Translations under genes and position numbers: made by a program
Assembly: GCA_026119935.1 (NCBI GenBank)
Contig: JALRMH010000035.1
Coordinates: 348,049 to 412,048, forward strand
DNA from: Endothia cerciana
Taxonomy: Eukaryota; Ascomycota; Sordariomycetes; Diaporthales; Cryphonectriaceae
Length of the DNA stretch: 64,000 nucleotides
Direction: 5' to 3'
Notes under the pieces: model-generated
Databases searched by the model: none
What the model was told of the DNA's origin: nothing
The model's input: the letters and a program-made list of their open reading frames with translations, nothing else
Shown: positions 11,108 to 22,693 of the stretch, one piece after another
Position numbering within the stretch: the stretch's first letter is position 1
Layout: every line of letters starts with the position of its first letter

Positions 11108-12462
11108 ATTTGGAAAGAGTTCGAGAAGATGCCCAATTTATAAATTGCCAGAAGAGAAGAGGGATCCCCAAGAACAAGATCTTGGTGAGACAATAACGGT
11201 AAAATCTTGGAGTAGGTCTGATGTCTTGATGAAAAGTAGGTGTCAGACTAGATGTCGAGGCTTGGATGGCGGCAGACGTACTTCGACAGTGAAGCCTCGA
11301 GGTGTGCCAACGGGGAGAACTGCGGGGAGGAGACTAAGGGAAACGAGCTAAGAGAGATCACCACGGGACTCCTGATACCTGGGGAATACTATTAGGGGCT
11401 CGAGTCTTTTTCCGATGCTGGCCGGATGTACTCTTGTGGTTCCGCGCGTTTGGTGGATCCTGTGCTGTAATGGAAAACCATCTTGCGGTCATCAACTCGC
11501 AACCGGAACACTGTCTGCACCCGGCGAGGAGTATCCCGCCGTCCCAAGCAGACGTCCTTCAACGCGAGACCCCGTGACATTGCCGGGATTCAACCCCTAG
11601 TGGAGCAGATCATATTAGCATCACCGCTTGGCTAGCCTGGGACTTCTGCACGTACTTTGTATGCTCGCGGCCCGGAATCCGGATGCAGACCATATTTAAC
11701 TTCCCTAGCCAGACGCCGTATAAGCCCCAAGTGGCGCTGCTAAACGCTTTACAACACCCTGGATGCTGGCCAGAGTTCTAGCCACCAGTCGCCGGGGCTC
11801 CGTGGGGATGCAGCTCGAAACACCGTCTAGGTTCATCCCTCTGACGAAGGGCGATGCCAATGTCGCCATCCCCTCATGCCAATTGTCAAGAATTCCATTT
11901 GTCGACGAGCAAGGATGTCTCACAAGCGGGACCGGGAACGTCCTCCAGGAACTCCGGACCTGAAACCATTTGCAGCGGAGTCTATGACCCGTGAAAGACG
12001 GGACGAGGCCAAGTACCTACTACCCTCGACAACGGCTACCGTTGACCAGGATGTTGGAGTATCATGCACATAACGGGTTTGAGAGAGCATCTGCCAAGAC
12101 ACAACCCGCCGGCTTGAGCCATAGCCAAACCGAAATCAGACCCATCCCATGCTTTGCCTAGGCTAGTCTTGCTCACGACGGACTGCAAGCCATCATGAAG
12201 ATCTCCAGACGTACCTCTTACGTCCTCCCCATGCAAACACCTGTGAGAAAAGGAGACAGGTGAAGTCGTGACGACACGACTCTACAAGACCCAATGAATT
12301 CTGCCTTTAGAAAGATGATATACTCCGTGAAGCCCATCTCCTTGGGAAGCTGTCGAGAAAGCTGGCCATCCATCCTATGCCGGCCAACAAGCTCCAACAC
12401 ATGAGCCTTGTTCACTCTTGACTCTCACATTTTCTTCTGCTCAATTCCGTCTCTCATTCATC
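11108..12462. promoter_or_regulatory. Divergent promoter region of OMT and DDG synthase genes
   Basis: 1.35 kb separating the start codons of two divergent genes of the proposed mycosporine cluster. Only short, mutually overlapping ORFs occur. The last 45 bases before the cyclase ATG are pyrimidine-rich, as is common just upstream of fungal translation starts. Any shared regulator would bind here, but I cannot name an element. Confidence 0.4.
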
Positions 12463-14197
12463 ATGTCTGACCTCAAGGCAAACGTCTCTGAGACGCCCCA
12501 AGGCTTCCATGTCGAAGGATACGAGAAGATCACATACGACTTCTCGTTCATCGACGGAGTGTTTGATGTCCAGAACCCCGGGTTAGCCAATTGCTATAAG
12601 CCATGGGGACGCGTTCTTGCCGTGACGGATAAGAACGTTTACGGTCTTTATGGAGACAAGATGGGGTCGTACTTCGCTCACTACGGACTATCATTGAAGG
12701 TCCACAAGACCTCGATTGGTGAGAAGGCCAAGACCATCGATACCTTCCTGAGCATCTGTGATTCCATGACCGACTTTGGTATCATACGCAAGGTGAGGCA
12801 TATCTCCATTTGAGGCTGTCTCTTTGGGCAGCTCCTGATGCTCATGTTTTCTAGGAACCCGTACTTGTTGTTGGTGGAGGCCTGGTTACCGATGTTGCTG
12901 GGTAAGCCTTCTCTCGCTCATCTTACCAGCTCGTGCTGCAATTCCCTGATGCCTAGTTTTGTCGTCCCGTCCCATAATACCAATTTTCTTCACTCCTCTC
13001 CACTATGCACATTATGCTGACGTCTTGCCACTAGTTTCGCCTGTGCGGCTTATCGTCGTAGCACGAACTTCATCCGTGTCCCCACTACAGTCATTGGTCT
13101 CATCGACGCGAGCGTAAGCATCAAGGTTGCAGTCAATTATGGCAACTACAAGAACCGTCTAGGAGCCTACCATGCTCCAATCCATACTTTCCTGGACTTC
13201 ACGTTTCTGCGGAGCCTGCCTACCGCCCAAGTGCGAAACGGCTTCGCGGAGCTGATCAAGATCTCATCCTGCTCCCATCTTCAGGTGTTCAACTTGCTGG
13301 ACAAGTACTGCGAGCAGCTGATTGAGCACAAATTCGGGAGAGCAGATGGCTCATCCGAGGAGCTGATCCAGGCGGCTGACATTGTACGTGCCCTTTCCGC
13401 TCGCTAGCCTTCCCATACACTATTGCTCACACCAATCGAAGATCAACCGCGAGGGGATTTACGAGATGCTCAAGCTCGAGTCCCCCAACCTGCACGAGAT
13501 CGGCCTTGACCGCGTCATTGCCTATGGTCACACTTGGTCTCCTCTACACGAGCTGATCCCCTCGACACCCCTCCGCCACGGACACGCCATCTCCATCGAT
13601 ATGGCCTACAGTGCAACTCTCGCTCACCACCGCGGACTTTTGTCTGATGCAGAGCATACTCGTCTGCTTACACTATTCTCTCGTGCCTGCCTGTCCATTG
13701 ACCATCCACAATTCGACGAGGACGTGCTTGAGCGTGGCACCGCTGCTATTCTCAAGACGAGGGATGGTAAGCTGCGGTTAGCTGTCCCCAATCCGTTGGG
13801 TAGCTGTACTTTCTTGAATGATGTCTCAAAGGAGGAGTTATCCCTTGCTCTTAGGAAGCATAAGGAGATCGTCAAGAACTATCCAAGACAGGGCGAGGGC
13901 CTCGAAGCTTACGTGGACGCAAGCGACACCGGCTACACAGACTTGCAGTCCGAGAATCAGATCGCTACGAACACCGTCATGGAGAACGGGGGTGGTGTCA
14001 AGAGGAACGTAGCGGCTTTCATTGCGAATGGTGCCACGAACGGCATTAACGGCTGTGCCAATAAATTTATCAACGGTCATGCCAACGGTCACGCCAATAG
14101 CCATGTGAATGGCCTCGCCAATGGCTATCCCAGCGGTGTGAAGAAGGTCGAAGATGTACACGTTACCGCCGTCGGAAAAACGAGTGGTCTTCACTAG
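12463..14197 (+). CDS. DDG synthase-like sugar phosphate cyclase (mysA type)
   Basis: Predicted 493-aa cyclase of the dehydroquinate synthase fold, most like 2-demethyl-4-deoxygadusol synthase. That enzyme cyclises sedoheptulose 7-phosphate using NAD+ and a divalent metal as the first mycosporine step. Four exons: 12463-12792, 12855-12901, 13035-13383, 13442-14197. Landmarks in order: VEGYEKITYDFSFIDGVFD, EPVLVVGGGLVTDVAGFACA (NAD site), VPTTVIGLIDASVSIKVAVN, KNRLGAYHAP, NGFAELIKIS, a metal-binding RVIAYGHTWSP, and LRHGHAISIDMA. The IDASVSIKVAVN signature separates DDG synthases from EEVS (IDAxxGAKTGVN-like) and from dehydroquinate synthase (VDSSVGGKTGVN). The last 60 residues are a low-complexity tail of repeated N-G-H-A-N units, unlike an enzyme core. 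It resembles a linker left after loss of a fused domain, though that is inference. It is divergent from the OMT and followed by the ATP-grasp gene. Confidence 0.85.
14040..14145 (+). repeat. Asn-Gly-rich tandem repeat inside the cyclase tail
   Basis: Degenerate 12-base units of the type GGTCATGCCAAC encode N-G-H-A repeats near the C-terminus of the cyclase. Unit boundaries are imperfect, with substitutions such as AATAGCCATGTG. Confidence 0.75.
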
Positions 14198-14955
14198 AGC
14201 GTTGTTCTTTTCGTTCTGCACCCCTATCACTTGTCTGGCAAGGATTGTATCATTACCCTGATAGTCGTCTCATTAGAATGCTGGTAGAACAAGGTCGTAT
14301 ACGCGACCACCAAAGACTGTAGCGACGTCATCTGTGCACCGTATCACCGCCAATTCAGCGAGCTTGTGCTCAGCTGAGTTTAACCCCTGAAGATCCGATC
14401 CATTTTAGCCTACGGGTCATACTATGCCGCCGCACACGGAAAGTGAGACAAGTCGGTACAGAATTCTCTACTGCATGCTGAGGACTTTGGGTGCACGTAA
14501 CTAGTGAGATAATAGCCGCCCTTTGTCGCTCGGCCGGTTGTCTCCTTAGAAACTCACCAATGTTAGCCTCCTGAATGGCGCGTGGGGAGCATAGCTATAA
14601 CCCTGTCCAACGCGACCTCCTCCTGGCTCTCGAGGAGAATGGAATGAATCATAGAGTAGCCGGCCCGACTCGTTGGTTAGCCCTGAATTAGAAACGAAAT
14701 GCAACAGACGCATGACTAGGCACAACGGTTTTCCCTGAACTGTTCCAGCTGAGTTGACGGCATCGACATGGATCCTTGTGTGATGGACCACTCGGCAGGA
14801 AGCCCCCCAAAAGTTGCGAGGGCCTCGGACAGGAGAAAGAGCTCTCAAGCTTCGGCGTTGGCAAGGTCTCCTCCTTCTTCAGCCAAAAATCACCACATAC
14901 CAGATACAAAGAAGTCAACGACAAAACTGCCACCACAGGGGGGGCATTGGGTGAG
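14198..14955. other. Intergenic between cyclase and ATP-grasp genes
   Basis: About 760 bases. Open frames run into the ATP-grasp gene from a TTG at 14776, but that extension is polar and low in conservation-like features. I treat it as 5' leader. No trace of a methyltransferase domain was seen after the cyclase stop. Confidence 0.45.
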
Positions 14956-16620
14956 ATGGCGCGCAAGATGGCGCCGAATAAGCCAATACTGCCAGTGCTT
15001 CGCCTCCCAATCCGCGATCACATCAAAACCGCTCTCCTTATCACCATCAGTCTCATCACACTCCCGGCGAGCTACGCCCTCGCTATGCTAATCACTATCG
15101 TTCCACCATCATGGCTCACCTTCCTCTTCCCCTCCTCCCCCAGCACACCGACCTTCGCGCTCGCCCACCGGACACAATGTTGCTCCGAGCCCAACTTCCG
15201 CCAATACACAATCCTCATCACAGGTGTGGGCATGACGAAAGGCCTCACGCTCGCGCGGGCGTTCTGGCTCTGCGGACACCGCGTGATTGGCGCCGAATTC
15301 AATGCCAAGAGGTGCGGTGTGTGGAACCCTTGGGGGGATTCCACCCGTACCTCCTTCAGTAGGGCCTTCGATGCAGTTTACAGCCTGAAAAAGCCGAACT
15401 ACACTCCCGAAATGACCGAGGGTGACAAGAGAGACGTGCAAATGCAGTACGTCGAAGACGTCTGCACCATCATTCGCGCCGAGGACGTCGACCTGTGGGT
15501 CTCGTGCTCAGGCGTCGCCTGTGCACTGGAGGATGCTCACGTGAAAGAGGCGCTGGACAGCTTCAAGGAGAACGGAAAGGGGAAATACTGCGCCTCTATC
15601 CAGTTTGACACGGCCACGACCGCCACATTTCACGAGAAGTCAACGTTCATCAAGTATACACACGACCTGGGCCTTCTCGTACCAGAGACGCATGACGTGT
15701 CTTCTCCCGCGGAAGTGCTTACAGATCTGGACGCCGCGGCGATAGATAGCCCCGAGAGACAGTTCATCCTCAAGCCGGTGGAGATGGACGATGCAAACAG
15801 GGGAAATATGACGCTTCTACCACTCGCAACACCAGCCCAGACAGAAGTCCACATCCGACGCCTTCCCATATACAAGGACAGGCCATGGATATTGCAGCAA
15901 TTCATCCACGGCAGTAGGGAATACTGCACGCACGCCTTGATAGTCGATGGTGTCGTGAAGGTTTTCGTCGCATGCCCGTCCTCCGAGCTGCTGATGTACT
16001 ACACTGCCCTCCCCGGCTCCCATGCATACAGCAAAGCAATGTTCGAATTCACCCACACCGTCGCGGAAGCTGAGAAGAATGCAGGTCGGAAGTTCACCGG
16101 CCACCTAAGCTTTGACTTCATGGCACAGGCGGACGGAGATGGGTGGATGAGGTTATACGCCATCGAATGTAACCCAAGGGTTCATACAGCCGTTGCCCTG
16201 TTCGCGACGCCGGGGGCGGAGATGAGGGACATGGTGGATGCTTACATCTCTGCTATCGCTGTACATGAGGCTCCTGAATCTTATGGTGGAGCAAGGAAGG
16301 ATGGGGCTGTAGGCCTGGCAAGGCCGCCGGTGGATGCCAGGTCAAGGTATTGGATCGGGCACGACCTTTTCGCCTTTGTATTACTGCCGCTCTGGAACCT
16401 CCTGACGTTGAATGCGACAGCCACCGGATTCGCCAGCTCGGTCATGAATTTTGCAAAGCATGCCCTGACGTGGCAGGACGGGACATTTGAGCTATGGGAT
16501 CCATGGCCGTTCGTCGCGCTATACCACCACTACTGGCCGAAGGCGATCCTGTTGGCATGGTGGAAGGGGGAGAGGTGGAGTCGGTTGAACGTGAGCACTA
16601 CGAAGATGTTTGAGTGTTGA
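14956..16620 (+). CDS. MysC-like ATP-grasp ligase with N-terminal membrane segment
   Basis: Predicted 554-aa ATP-grasp enzyme, single exon. In cyanobacteria the equivalent MysC joins an amino acid (glycine) to 4-deoxygadusol to give a mycosporine. Residues about 20-50 form a strong hydrophobic helix (ALLITISLITLPASYALAML), so the protein is probably anchored in a membrane, with the catalytic domain after it. The domain starts with a nucleotide-fold strand ILITGVGMTKGLTLARAFWL. It continues with FHEKSTFIKYTHDLGLLVPE, the ATP-binding FILKPVEMDD, LQQFIHGSREYCTHALI, and the late acidic/Asn metal motif YAIECNPRVHTA. The C-terminus has further hydrophobic stretches and ends RLNVSTTKMFEC. I chose the ATG at 14956 because the frame upstream lacks an ATG. 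An ATG at 14968 is the alternative. Position beside the cyclase and OMT supports the pathway call; the amino acid used is unknown. Confidence 0.8.
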   Translation: MARKMAPNKPILPVLRLPIRDHIKTALLITISLITLPASYALAMLITIVPPSWLTFLFPSSPSTPTFALAHRTQCCSEPNFRQYTILITGVGMTKGLTLARAFWLCGHRVIGAEFNAKRCGVWNPWGDSTRTSFSRAFDAVYSLKKPNYTPEMTEGDKRDVQMQYVEDVCTIIRAEDVDLWVSCSGVACALEDAHVKEALDSFKENGKGKYCASIQFDTATTATFHEKSTFIKYTHDLGLLVPETHDVSSPAEVLTDLDAAAIDSPERQFILKPVEMDDANRGNMTLLPLATPAQTEVHIRRLPIYKDRPWILQQFIHGSREYCTHALIVDGVVKVFVACPSSELLMYYTALPGSHAYSKAMFEFTHTVAEAEKNAGRKFTGHLSFDFMAQADGDGWMRLYAIECNPRVHTAVALFATPGAEMRDMVDAYISAIAVHEAPESYGGARKDGAVGLARPPVDARSRYWIGHDLFAFVLLPLWNLLTLNATATGFASSVMNFAKHALTWQDGTFELWDPWPFVALYHHYWPKAILLAWWKGERWSRLNVSTTKMFEC

Positions 16621-18322
16621 TCTGAGACTGGTGCGTGTGCATTGGTCTAAAGAACGTCGACGGGCGTGCAAAGCCGTTCCTAGCCTACATGTTACGAGTG
16701 CATTCACGAATAAGAACGGGGTTGTGAATTCCAGACTAGATAGATAGACGTAACTGGATGTGAATCAAAGCACAATTAGGCGACCTGCTCCTGGTGATCC
16801 ACCCCTCTGATGGCCCTTGGGTTTTTTCCAGGTTCCGTTCTCGTCCTACTTGACAATGCACCGAGTCCACTTCACCGATCTGCCATGCATCTCCAATTTA
16901 TACCGTATTCATGCAATCTCACCAAACCCTACAACATCTTAGCTGTGAATCTTCACGTCCGCAGCGTATGCATCACCGGCAGCAAGGGCGCCATCCACAT
17001 CAAGCCCATGACCGTGAGGAGGCATCCACATAGCTCAAGATCTTGAAGACCCTTTCGCATCGTTTCTTTGGATACGTTTTGCGAAGGACGTGCATGGGGC
17101 CCGGGCATGCTGGTGATGAACCTGCAGGGCTGATCCTCCGGTGAGTTGCTTGACATCCAGTCTTTTACAGCTCAGGAAGCTTTTATGTCTGTGTAGTGGC
17201 TCGATACTATTCCGCGGCCGACTGCCCAAAAGCTTGAGTAGTGTAATGCCGTTCTTGGGCAGATTGGAAACTCGCCCTCCAGAGCCCCCGCCAGAAGCTG
17301 GTCCTTCCGGACTATCCAGGCGGCAAGGAACGCAACCCAAGAGCACTTTTCGTGAGTTCCGCTCAACGATGTCGACTTAAGCGGCCATCTGAGTTGGCAA
17401 GCTGAAGTCCGCATCAAGGCTGTGAGTTGCCGGGGCCCCTCCAAAATCTAAGCAGTGTCCTCATGCGTACGGCTCTGAGGCAGGGTGGACGCTTCTCTCG
17501 GTCTGTCGCTGAGAACCTGACTTCTTGGGGCCACTGACAATTCTTTTGATCCGCATCGCACTTCAACAGCCGGAGCTCTATGCTTCACTTCTCAGTCACC
17601 TGAAACCACTCTTGCCATTCTGCTTTTACAACCGCAAAGGACAGCACCTTCGAACCCGCCTTGAGCTCCCATCCCATCCCCATCCCGAGGTCTGGACCTG
17701 TCAGTAGAGAACCAGGCCCCTACGGCACCTGTCCTGGTTGCGAGTCGGCATAGAAACCTCGATATTCTGTGGGGTTGTCGAGGGGAGTTTGAAGGCAGGG
17801 TCAGCAGGTAAGTAAGGTTGAAGTCTTGTCAGCATGAGGTGGCAGAAATTCACCCGCCTTGGACTGCCAGTTCTAACACTGTCGACCTATGGAGCTTTCC
17901 CAAGCTTAAAAGCTAGGAGGAGCTATGGCCACCTGCAACTCTGGGGGCCGTGGCCCCTGGCACCAGTGAAGCTACCCCCCTGTAACTACCACCTTCAAAC
18001 ACTTCAAGATCCAACCTCCCGTCTTGCTTCCCACCGCATTTACAGCTTGGCCCCCCCCCCCCAAACCCTCACATCATGGTGGTTCCTTGGGCGGCGACCA
18101 CCTCTCGCGTCCTCGCTCCACTCTGTCAACAGGTCAATTGGTTTCTACACAAGTCTACGGCGCCTTCTGAAGGTCAGTCGCCCTGCTGCCTGCTCTATAC
18201 GTACATTGCGCGCTACCATCTCGCGTCTGATCCCCTCGTCAGTTTGGCTGTCATTGCGAATTCTATCTGACCTGCCCCGTCCTTCACCGGGTAGATCCGC
18301 AACGCCGAGGTCGGAACACAAG
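16621..18322. other. Long intergenic / leader region with C12 tract
   Basis: About 1.7 kb with no recognised gene. From 17834 a frame is open into the BTB gene, but it contains a C12 run (18051-18062) and shows leader-like composition. I regard it as 5' UTR. A separate noncoding promoter is expected further left. Confidence 0.45.
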
Positions 18323-19338
18323 ATGGCCGACTCTGCCAGCGATGACTTAATCGAGGAGCTCACCACCAACCCCGGTGCCGACGTCGAGATGGCAGAGGGT
18401 GCCGGTGCTGAGGACAACGGTTCTGCTGACCGCTCTGAGCTCCCCTTCGCCGGCGAAGACACCGTCGTCGAGCCCGAGCCCGCCCGCACGCCCTTCGTCG
18501 ACTACCTGACTAGCCCCATCGTCACCCTCATCGTTGGCGCGGGGGAGAGCGAGACCATCCTGACAGCACACCAGGGGCTGCTGATCCAGAGCCCCTACTT
18601 CCAGGCGCAATGCGACAACTTCAGCGATGATGGCAGTGTGAGTACTTGTCCTGGCGCCCGGCTTGAGCGCATCTTGCGCCGTCGTCAAGGGTCAAGGGTC
18701 GCGCGCGAGGAACGGGCGATGGGCTGACCTCTTCCGCCCTGCTAGCCCCGCCAGCTCGAGCTTCCTTCCGAGGACATCGACGCCGTCGGCTGCTTCCTCG
18801 AGTATCTCTACACCGGCGAGTACTTCCCCAAGAAGGTCCCCGGCCAGCGCGCCCTCGAGGCCGACCCATCCATCCCTATGGTAGATGAGACTGGCGACCA
18901 GCTCCTGAAGCACGCCCGCGTCTACACACTGGCCGAGAAGTTCCAGATACCGAACCTGCGTACCCTCGCCAGCTCCAAGATCCACTGCGTCAACTCCACC
19001 GCCAAGGGCGAGATCGCATACGCCCAATACGTCTATGCCTATACCTCCGAAGCCGACACCACCATCCGCGCCCCCGTTGCCAACTTCTGGGCCAGCCGCT
19101 CCCACACCCTGCGCGCCGAGGCCGAGCCCGAGTTCAGGGCTCTCTGCCTGCAGTACCCCCAATTCGGTTACGACGTTCTCAGTGGGTTCCATAAACTGCC
19201 AGTCTCCGCATGTTTTCCCTTTCTCACAGCTATGCAGCCCGCGTGCTCGACGAGAAGCTCAGGCGCGAGACCAACGCCAAGATGCACCCAGGCGCGTCCG
19301 GCAGCGCCCGCAAGCGACCTCGCCACAGCAACGCCTAA
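18323..19338 (+). CDS. BTB/POZ domain protein
   Basis: Predicted 283-aa BTB protein, a dimerisation or Cul3-adaptor type domain. Three exons, 18323-18637, 18746-19181 and 19238-19338. The second intron ends at the later AG (after GCTATGCAG), which is the only acceptor that keeps the frame into RVLDEKLRRET. The first 55 residues are acidic and disordered. The BTB core follows: SPIVTLIVGAGESETILTAHQGLLIQSPYF, with the usual H-x-x-L-L-x-x-S-P-Y-F. Then come DIDAVGCFLEYLYTGEYFP and a helical extension (ARVYTLAEKFQIPNLRTLA). The tail is basic (SARKRPRHSN), possibly a nuclear localisation signal. Fungal proteins of this shape are common and mostly unstudied. The intact core and codon use argue for a working gene. 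Confidence 0.85.
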
Positions 19339-21244
19339 GCGGGCCAGAGCGATCTCGACCCTTCGAACTCTTTATGGCACTTTCTCCTAGTCTGGAAGGA
19401 TGTCAGCGCAACGGCGGTGCGGTCTTGCATGGCTGAATAGCTTTATAAAAAAAAGGGGGGGGGGGGGCGATCCCCTGGGCCTTTAGTGTAGATGGCGTCT
19501 CGACCCCGCGACGAACAATCGACCTCCCTCAGTCCACGGCTCTGTATAATATGAAGGGACCTTTGCTTGATCCGGAGTCATACTTCGCCCAGGCATGGGA
19601 AGGCTGAGGCGGGTTTGCGCGTGTGCGTGCGTGGTCTGCTACGGTATGACCGCTGGTTCACGTCACGGGAAGGATGAAGAGCACTTGATCTCCTCGGCAT
19701 GCTAATTTTCCTGGCCAACTTGGCTGAAGGGCACACATCGCGAGATGATTGATGATATCCGGTCCATGTATAGTACGGCTTGCGAAACAAGATCTTCTAC
19801 TTCGAATAGGATTGAATCCAATTGATACTACAAAGCTGCCGGCCCCAGCCCTTGCCAGGTCGTAGCCCGTTCTAACCTTGTTCCTTGACAGGGCCTGCCA
19901 TGTGAGCAAGTCTACTATGGTACATAGCAGCCTCCCCGGCCCCGCCCCCCACATCAAAGCGTGTCGATCATAAGAACATGGCCCTGTACATTATGGGATC
20001 ATGGGAAGGTCAGGTATTGGCAGTTTTTTCCCGGAGGCGGTGTCCGGCTCTCCATATTTCCCATCGTGGAGGAGATGTCGTTCCACCCCCAGCACGATGT
20101 CTCAAAGCACTGCATACGGCCTTACAAATAGCTTGTGGTTGATCCCCCCCCTCCCGTGCCGTCTGCCGGCATATCCTATTAGACCTTCCTGCTTTCCTGG
20201 CACCGTCGCACTATCTAGATGGAGCGTGAGGGGCCGATCGTCTCTACTTGCATACCATAGTCCTGGAGTACCGTGGTACTTGCCCCCGCATGTTTCTTTC
20301 GAGACGGGCCGCGGGACCAAACCTCTTGCGTGCTGACCACCAACGGCGTCTGTTGGTTTCGTGCATATACGCCCGCATCACCAGCCTTTGGGAGTAGCCC
20401 AACCACCAGCTCACTCGATCGCCCACGGCCCCTTCCTGGTCGGGACGGGCAGGGTAGCTACAGTAGCTGTCTGCGCCCTCACTTGCAATCATCCTCGCCC
20501 AGGCCATATGCTGTGACATGGGGGCACGCGATCGCCTCTCCATAGGTGTCTGACCGCCTCAGGAGGTGCTTGCACGTCTGCTATCTAGATCGCTAATCCT
20601 GCCAGCCGTCCGGTTCAGCCCCAAGCTGCTACCCTACTCCTGATTCTCAGAGCTTGTGCTTAGCCCCTGGCCATACGGAGAGCAACTGACTAGAGCTGCA
20701 CCTCGTCATGCACCGTGGACCAGGGCATACTTGCGCCCGATAATAGCTGCCTGCACGACCGCTTGCTTGTGAGCTTGTCCCGAATCCCGGGACTCCTGGG
20801 AGGTGGTTGACTTCCCAGACACAAATTTTATATCTACCTACCCACAAAGCCACCAGTACTGGCCTCCTCTCCCATTCAGCCACCAGGATGGGGGAGATAC
20901 CACCTGATTGTGAGTCCGTCTCGTCTGTCTTTTGACAATACCGACGTCGCGTCGACGCCGTTGGTGTGATTGTGACCGGCTTCAGGAATATCACTCCCCC
21001 CCCCCCCCCCTTCTCGCCCCTCCTGCCCACTTCCGTCTCCGCACCTCTTCCTCGCTCGCTTCGAGATCACGTCTATTCACGTAGACCCTTTACGTCTGAT
21101 CAAACCTCACTTTACACACTTCCTTCTCAATGCGAGCGTTCAATCGTCTTGTCCCGTACTTTGCTCCCACCACTACCCGCTACGGTTCTCCCTTCAGCCC
21201 CCGTCAAGAAGAACACTCCACCCGCTGGCCTGCCTGTCTTGAGG
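19339..21244. other. Intergenic with A8G13 and C15 tracts
   Basis: 1.9 kb without a supportable gene. It holds an A8-G13 run just after the BTB gene (19447-19467) and a C15 run (20996-21010) in the probable leader of the rhamnosidase gene. A frame open from 20966 into that gene has no signal peptide and is taken as leader. Confidence 0.45.
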
Positions 21245-22654
21245 ATGGCCCGCTCCAAGCGCCTACTGGGTTCAGCTGTTTGGGCCACCATTCTCATCGC
21301 CTGGCTCATACCTACGCTAACAACGGCCACCATAGCGCCACAGCAAAGCACCATGCGGCCCCGCCAGACCGATGATACCAGCTGGCACCAATATGTCCGG
21401 GCCCCCTCCAGCGAGACTATCTCTCCCGTGGCTTGGTTGGCGTCGCATACCCGGGGCAACATCACCAATCCAGACGGAATTGCCGGCAGCGGTATCACAA
21501 CGCTCACTCGCGGATCTAAAGACGAGGACATGCCCAGCATTGTGCTCGATTTCGGGCAGAACTACGCCGGCATCCTCTCCATCAGCTTCGCAGGGGCGGA
21601 GGCCAGCCAGACCCTGGGGCAGGATTCGTCTGGTGACGCGAGTGCCGTGCCTGGGATCACGCTGGCCTTCTCAGAGACTCTAGAGTATCTCACAAACAGA
21701 AGTGATTTCACGCGGTCGGACAATCTCCCTGCAGGGGAAGAGATTACCAATGGGACAGACCAGGTCGCTGTGCAGAGCAAGCCGTACACCTGGACGAACC
21801 AGCTTGGGTGCTCATACGGAGACAAAGTCTGCTCCGACGGTTTCCACGGCTTTCGTTACCTGCGCATCACCCTGGAGGCACTGGACTCCGACGCACCGTA
21901 CACTACAGGATTTGGCTCCGTGTCTATCGACTCTGTCAGTCTGGCGTATTCCCCGTATCAGGGCACGCCCGATACCTTCACAGGGTGGTTCGAGTGTTCC
22001 GATTCGGACCTGACGAGGTGGTGGTATGACGCCGTGTACACAAACGACCTGTGCACGGATATATTCCGCGCCGACGACACGGATCCGCGCGACGCGAGTG
22101 TCGATACCACAATGCTGGGAAAGGTGGTGCTGCATGACGGGGCGAAGCGGGATCGTGATCCGTATGCGGGTGATTTGGCCGTGTCGGCACTGACGCTGTA
22201 TCTGTCTCATGACAACCCGGATGCAGCAAGGAACGTCTTGTCTGACCTGGCGGTGCACCAGAGGGATGACGGATGGATCCCTCCAGCCAGTATCAACAAC
22301 TACACCCTGGACCTATACGATTACCCGCTGTGGTGGGTGGTCTGCAGCAGTGATCTGGTGCTGTACACAGGGGACACGGACTATCTGGATACGTACTATG
22401 CGAACATGGTCAAGACGCTGGATATCTACTACCCTAACTCGACAAATGAGGCTGGTCTGCTGGAGAAGGGGCTGGGCACGTCATCCGGCTATGGCGACTA
22501 TGCCTTCCTCCCACGGAGTGGGGTGATTACCTACTACAACGCGCTATACGTGCTGGCACTGAACAGGGCGGCGCTGTTGGCCGATATGAAGGGTGAGACG
22601 GACGACGCCGCGCGGTGGAGAGCTAGGGCTGCAAGTATTGGCCGTGAGTGATGC

Positions 22655-22693
<39 letters not shown>

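Noticed and set aside
17834..18322. In-frame extension of the BTB gene
   Set aside because: Contains a C12 run and leader-like composition; the ATG at 18323 gives a normal BTB start.
20966..21244. In-frame 93-codon N-terminal extension of the GH78 gene
   Set aside because: It would bury the signal peptide and runs through a C15 tract.
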